This document shows, piece after piece, positions 43,603-47,462 of a stretch of DNA of 47,462 nucleotides; positions within the stretch are counted from its first letter, which is position 1; every line of letters starts with the position of its first letter. The position numbers were made by a program, and so were the translations under genes. This stretch comes from Pseudohongiella sp. (lineage in GTDB: Bacteria > Pseudomonadota > Gammaproteobacteria > Pseudomonadales > Pseudohongiellaceae), in NCBI GenBank assembly GCA_030696315.1, contig JAUYSM010000067.1, forward strand, positions 1 to 47,462, in the 5' to 3' direction. The notes below the pieces were generated by a model. That model was given only the letters and a program-made list of their open reading frames with translations. It was not told the origin of the DNA and made no database searches.

Positions 43603-45147
43603 ATGAGCCCGGATACACCCTCAGATGTTCACCTGAAACTCAGAAACCTGACTACCGCCGATTACCCGCAACTGGCGAAACTGATGGAGGCGGTGTATCC
43701 GGACATTGGTGGCGCGTGGCCTGAAGGGTCGATTCAGCGGCTGATCAACGACTTTCCGGAAGGTCAGATTGTGATTGAGGATTTCGGCAATCTGGTCGCA
43801 GCAGCGCTGACAATACGCTGCGACTACGACCGTTTCAGCCGACAGCACACGTACGATGACCTGATTGGCCGCCGCGAGCAAATCAAACACAATGCCGAAG
43901 GCGATGCGCTGTATGGCATGGATCTGTTTGTTGATCCTGAGTACCGGGACTTACGTCTGGGTCGACGCCTGTATGATGCGCGCAAAGACTTGTGCCGAGA
44001 CCTCAATCTGCGGGCGATTCTCGCAGGTGGTCGTATCACCAACTATCATTTGCACGCAGAAGACTATTCTCCGCGCGCCTACATTGAGGCTGTTGACCAT
44101 AAAGAGGTTCACGACCCGATTCTAAGCTTCCAGCTGGCCAATGATTTTGAAGTAAAACGCTTGCTCAAGGACTACAACCCGCAGGATGAAAAATCCCAGG
44201 GATATGCAACGCTGCTGGAATGGAACAACATTCTGTATGAACCAGAAACCCGCGACCTCAGTCAGCGGCGCAAGACTGTAGTACGAGTAGGGGTCATGCA
44301 ATGGCAGATGCGACTGACCGAATCATTTGAGGAATGGTTGTCGCAGGTTGAGTACTTCGTGGACACCATGGCTGACTATGAGTCTGACTTCGTTTTGTTC
44401 CCGGAGTTTTTTAATGCGCCATTGATGGGTCTGGGTGATCAAAGCAATCAGTTTGAAGCTATTCGCTTTTTGTCGACGTTTGCTACACGATCGATCGAAG
44501 CGTTGTCCGAGCTCGCCATCACCTACAACATCAATATCATCGCTGGCAGCATTCCGGTGATGGAAGGTGACAATCTCTACAACAAAGCCTATCTGTGTCG
44601 CCGTGATGGCACCGTGGACTCACAAGCCAAATTGCACATCACCCCGCACGAGCGACGCGATTGGGTCATCGACGGCGGCCATCGGCTGCAAGTCTTTGAT
44701 ACCGATGCCGGGCGTATCGGCATTCTGATTTGTTACGACGTTGAGTTTCCGGAGTTGTCGCGACTGCTGGCCAAACAAGGCATGGACATTCTGTTTGTGC
44801 CGTTCTGGACCGATACCAAAAACGGCTTCTTGCGTGTGCAACGTTGTGCACAGGCCAGAGCCATTGAAAACGAGTGTTACGTCTGCATCGCTGGCAGCGT
44901 CGGCAATTTGCCGCAAGTGCATAACGTGGATATTCAGTACGCACAATCTGCAGTTTATTCGCCATCAGACTTTGCGTTTCCGCACGATGCAGTCATTGCA
45001 GAAAGCACGCCCAACACCGAGATGGCGCTGGTGGCCGATCTTGATCTCGACAAACTGGTTCAGGTGCGGCACGAAGGCTCGGTAACCAACGCCCGTGACC
45101 AGCGCGATGATCTTTACGAAGTGCGCTGGCTTGGCACCAGCCGCTAA
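43603..45147 (+). CDS. GNAT acetyltransferase-nitrilase fusion protein
   Basis: 514 residues in two domains. Residues 1-210 are a GNAT domain (LVAAALTIRCDYDRF, GMDLFVDPEYRDLRLGRRLY). Residues 225-505 are a carbon-nitrogen hydrolase with the Glu-Lys-Cys triad Glu268 (FPEFF), Lys343 (AKLHITPHE) and Cys377 (LICYDVEFPE). The two activities are fused in one chain with no break. The nitrilase part probably hydrolyses an amide and the GNAT part acylates an amine, perhaps on the same small molecule; the substrate is unknown. ATG 43603 has AAGGAC upstream. A terminator follows at 45165. Confidence 0.88.
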   Translation: MSPDTPSDVHLKLRNLTTADYPQLAKLMEAVYPDIGGAWPEGSIQRLINDFPEGQIVIEDFGNLVAAALTIRCDYDRFSRQHTYDDLIGRREQIKHNAEGDALYGMDLFVDPEYRDLRLGRRLYDARKDLCRDLNLRAILAGGRITNYHLHAEDYSPRAYIEAVDHKEVHDPILSFQLANDFEVKRLLKDYNPQDEKSQGYATLLEWNNILYEPETRDLSQRRKTVVRVGVMQWQMRLTESFEEWLSQVEYFVDTMADYESDFVLFPEFFNAPLMGLGDQSNQFEAIRFLSTFATRSIEALSELAITYNINIIAGSIPVMEGDNLYNKAYLCRRDGTVDSQAKLHITPHERRDWVIDGGHRLQVFDTDAGRIGILICYDVEFPELSRLLAKQGMDILFVPFWTDTKNGFLRVQRCAQARAIENECYVCIAGSVGNLPQVHNVDIQYAQSAVYSPSDFAFPHDAVIAESTPNTEMALVADLDLDKLVQVRHEGSVTNARDQRDDLYEVRWLGTSR

Positions 45148-45164
45148 GGTTTTCCGGACACGTT

Positions 45165-45199
45165 AAAGCCACCGCCATGATGCATGAGTCGGTGGCTTT
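45165..45199. terminator. Bidirectional terminator between convergent genes
   Basis: Stem AAAGCCACCG/CGGTGGCTTT (45165-45174 and 45190-45199) with a 15-nt loop. A-T ends on both sides allow use from either strand. Confidence 0.85.
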
Positions 45200-45211
45200 G
45201 TTAACCCCGAC

Positions 45212-45646
45212 TCACAGTGGCAACTCTTCCGCCTGCAGTGAAAATTCACCAGTAAAACCGGCGTCATAGCTGTTCACAAAAATTGAGTACAAGGCGTGTT
45301 CAGCAGTAAAAATGATCCGGGAGTCCAATGACGTCTCCTCAAAATCATCATTTTCCAGCGACAACATGACATCAGAACACGCCCCGGTGCCAAGCATCAG
45401 GTAGCTGTCAAAAACGCTTGAGCGCAGCGTGACTGAGTACTTTTTGCCCGGCTCGGTGTCCAGATGAAAACAATCCGCATGCGAGCCATCACTCATCTGA
45501 GGGTGAGTCGTCAGCAACTCCCCAGACACAATTTCTCCAATTTTCAGATGCGCACCGGAATACATCGTGTTATCCAACGGCGGCTGGGCGCTCGCAAAAG
45601 TCATCACCAGCAAACTACCTGTCAGCGCCAATACCCTCAGATTCAT
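45212..45646 (-). CDS. Small exported PPC-domain-like protein
   Basis: 144 residues with a signal peptide ending FASAQ (about 21). The rest is one beta domain with the PPC-like pattern HLKIGEIVSGEL, FHLDTEPGKKYSVTLRSSVFDSYLML and FTAEHALYSIFVNSYDAGFTGEFSLQ. It has two Cys that may pair. Pre-peptidase C-terminal-like domains aid secretion or protein binding when attached to proteases; here it stands alone. Start ATG 45646 has GAGAG upstream and begins 22 bp after rlmJ, so it is probably cotranscribed. Confidence 0.75.
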   Translation of the reverse strand: MNLRVLALTGSLLVMTFASAQPPLDNTMYSGAHLKIGEIVSGELLTTHPQMSDGSHADCFHLDTEPGKKYSVTLRSSVFDSYLMLGTGACSDVMLSLENDDFEETSLDSRIIFTAEHALYSIFVNSYDAGFTGEFSLQAEELPL

Positions 45647-45668
45647 TATTACTCTCACTCTAGCGTTG

Positions 45669-46511
45669 TTAACCAAAATTCACGCGATAGCTGGCCTTTA
45701 AGCACGACGCCGCTTCATTCATGGCGGCATCGATCAGTTTGCCAAATTGCCATGGCGTATTCACCAGGATCATGCCTGAGCCGTGCATACCAAACTCTTC
45801 CGTCTGGTTTCCGACCGTCAATTCCATCACCCGCACATCAGGCAGAGATTTTAACTGCTGTATGAGAGCGGGACTGTGATCACGGGTGCGACCCAACATG
45901 GGATACCAGACGGCTATCATGCCGGTCGCCCAGCGACGATGCACTTCCTTGACGGTTTTAGCTACGCGCTGGTAATCCGTTTTATCTTCATACGCCGGAT
46001 CAATCAACAACAATCCCCGCTTGGGCGTGGGCGGCGTCAAGGCCACCGCACCTTCAAATCCGTCACGATGGTGAATCGCTATGCGGTTGTCAAAATGAAA
46101 GTTACTGCGCAGCGCGTCTATTTCAGTGGTGTGCAGCTCCATAACGGCCAAACGGTCTTGCTCGCGCAACTGAGATTGCACAATAGCCGGTGACCCAGGA
46201 TAAACCGCCAGCGTTTTTGCATCAGCCTCTGGATTAAATTCAGCAATCAGACTCATGTAGTCACGCAACAACGCCTGGCTGAATGCCTGTTTGTGATGCT
46301 GCTGCCACAGTGGTAATGCACCACTTTCAGCCTCCCGGGTTTTGCGTGCTTGCGGACTATCCAGTGTGTAAAAGCCGTTGCCCGCGTGAGAGTCAATCAC
46401 CACAAAAGGCTTTTCCTTTTGTCTCAGCTGCTGCAAAAGCGCAAGCAATACCAGATGTTTCAGGACATCCGCATGATTGCCGGCATGATACGCGTGTCGA
46501 TAACTGAGCAT
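45669..46511 (-). CDS. rlmJ: RlmJ: 23S rRNA A2030 N6-methyltransferase
   Basis: The 280-residue enzyme has the family start MLSYRHAYHAGNHADVLKH. It also has the SAM-binding segment VVIDSHAGNGFYTL, catalytic DPAYE (the DPPY-type motif of N6-adenine methyltransferases) and the ending MHGSGMILVNTPW. It methylates A2030 of 23S rRNA during ribosome assembly. It is divergent from rlmL across a 124-bp gap. Confidence 0.96.
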   Translation of the reverse strand: MLSYRHAYHAGNHADVLKHLVLLALLQQLRQKEKPFVVIDSHAGNGFYTLDSPQARKTREAESGALPLWQQHHKQAFSQALLRDYMSLIAEFNPEADAKTLAVYPGSPAIVQSQLREQDRLAVMELHTTEIDALRSNFHFDNRIAIHHRDGFEGAVALTPPTPKRGLLLIDPAYEDKTDYQRVAKTVKEVHRRWATGMIAVWYPMLGRTRDHSPALIQQLKSLPDVRVMELTVGNQTEEFGMHGSGMILVNTPWQFGKLIDAAMNEAASCLKASYRVNFG

Positions 46512-46635
46512 AGAACTTCTCTTGAGGTGTGAAGACTGAGGTATTCAAAAATTCCCGACAGGCATTCAGTCGGGATTCGTATTATCATGCACGCCTGTTT
46601 AAACGCCTAGCCTGAATCAGGAAACCTGCTCATTT

Positions 46636-47462
46636 ATGTCCGACACCCAACAATCCCTGCACTTTTTTGCCAGCTGCGCTAAAAGCCTTGAAGCCTTGCT
46701 CGAAGACGAGCTGCGTCTTTGCGGTGCAGAAGAGCTCAGACAAACCGTTGCCGGCGTCTATTTTCAGGGCACTTTACTGGTTGCTTACCGCGCATTGATG
46801 CATCTGCGGGTTGCCAATCGTATTATTTTGATTCTGCAGGAGCGCGCAGTCAGTGACGCTGACTCACTTTATGAGGTCGCCAACAGCATCAACTGGCTTG
46901 ACCACATGGACAGTCAGAGCAGTTTTGCGATCAGCGCGGCTGGCACCACCGATGAGCTGCGGCACACCCAGTTTATTGCCCAGCGCATCAAAGACGCCAT
47001 TGTTGATCAGTTCAGAGCACAAGGCATGGCTCGCCCTGATGTCTCCAAAGACAGCCCTGATTTGCGCATTCACGCCGTCATAAAACGTAATCGCCTCATT
47101 CTGGGCATTGAACTGATGACAGAAAGCCTGCACCGACGAGGGTATCGTCTGGAGCAAGGTGAAGCGCCCATGAAAGAAACGCTGGCTGCCGCGCTGTTGA
47201 TGCGCGCGGGTTGGCCAACGATCATGAAACAAGAAGAGCCAGTGATATACGATCCGATGTGTGGCGCCGGTACGATTCTGATTGAAGCGGTGCTGATGGC
47301 GATGGACGTTGCACCTGGCCTGTTGCGTGACGCTGAACTATCGCAGTGGCCGCACCATGATCATGCAGCTGCCAAACAGATTCTTGAAGAGGCCGAGCAA
47401 AGACGCGAACTAGCCAAAGGCTGGAAAGGCCATGCGCTTGGCAGCGACCAGGACTTGCGGGC
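46636..47462 (+). CDS. rlmL: RlmL (RlmKL): 23S rRNA guanine methyltransferase, N-terminal part
   Basis: The first 275 codons of the gene are present; it runs off the right edge. The start MSDTQQSLHFFASCAKSL leads into a ferredoxin-like and THUMP region (to about 160). Then come the methyltransferase motif YDPMCGAGTILIEA and GSDQDLR. The full protein in relatives is about 700 residues and also methylates G2069 through a C-terminal RlmK domain, which would be outside the window. Confidence 0.95.
   Translation, partial: MSDTQQSLHFFASCAKSLEALLEDELRLCGAEELRQTVAGVYFQGTLLVAYRALMHLRVANRIILILQERAVSDADSLYEVANSINWLDHMDSQSSFAISAAGTTDELRHTQFIAQRIKDAIVDQFRAQGMARPDVSKDSPDLRIHAVIKRNRLILGIELMTESLHRRGYRLEQGEAPMKETLAAALLMRAGWPTIMKQEEPVIYDPMCGAGTILIEAVLMAMDVAPGLLRDAELSQWPHHDHAAAKQILEEAEQRRELAKGWKGHALGSDQDLR

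Overview
The window looks like chromosomal DNA of a free-living, probably marine or aquatic gammaproteobacterium. It carries rlmJ, rlmL, a class-I-type aroA, a ZnuD-like TonB receptor and an MSHA-type pilus locus. GC looks close to 50% (not computed) and gene density is high. No RNA genes, insertion sequences, phage genes or CRISPR arrays were seen. The species cannot be named from this sequence.

Layout. (1) 1-3540, minus: the first 1180 codons of a giant Ig-repeat adhesin that runs off the left edge. No stop occurs in its frame. (2) 3694-5544, minus: a TPR-GT41 (SPINDLY/OGT-type) protein glycosyltransferase directly upstream of the adhesin. It is divergent from a PaaK/CapK-like adenylate-forming enzyme (5589-6965). 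(3) 7029-12383: a 1784-residue exported protein made of eight ~204-residue repeats, of no family I can name. (4) 12526-27457: a tightly packed MSHA-like type IV pilus operon: mshM, mshL, mshN, mshE, mshG, a PilM/PilN-like fusion, a PilO-like protein, a PilP/MshK-like protein, a PilX-like protein and a prepilin. It ends in a Fis-type response regulator and a membrane histidine kinase. (5) 27453-30005: three tandem major-pilin-like genes of exactly 220 residues each. Each has its own near-identical promoter element and its own terminator. (6) 30113-37258: mostly housekeeping genes: a DedA-like protein, a glycerate-kinase-like P-loop kinase, a CocE/S15 hydrolase, a DUF5924 protein, aroA, a CNNM/CBS protein and a DUF2061 protein. 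(7) 37329-39612: metal-responsive sites, with a Fur-box promoter before DUF2061 and a Zur-like box before a ZnuD-like zinc receptor. (8) 39664-47462: a Tat-exported amidohydrolase, a periplasmic PQQ dehydrogenase, a GNAT-nitrilase fusion, a small exported protein, rlmJ, and rlmL running off the right edge.

How the parts fit. The left 30 kb is a surface-attachment region: adhesin plus glycosyltransferase, giant repeat protein, and c-di-GMP-responsive MSHA-like pilus machine. It holds its own two-component system and three separately promoted pilin copies. The most unusual parts are the pilin triplet with its shared 17-bp upstream element next to the two-component system, the eight-repeat exported protein at the head of the pilus operon, and the pairing of a GT41 enzyme with a sequon-rich adhesin. 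All functional links between neighbours are inference from context.
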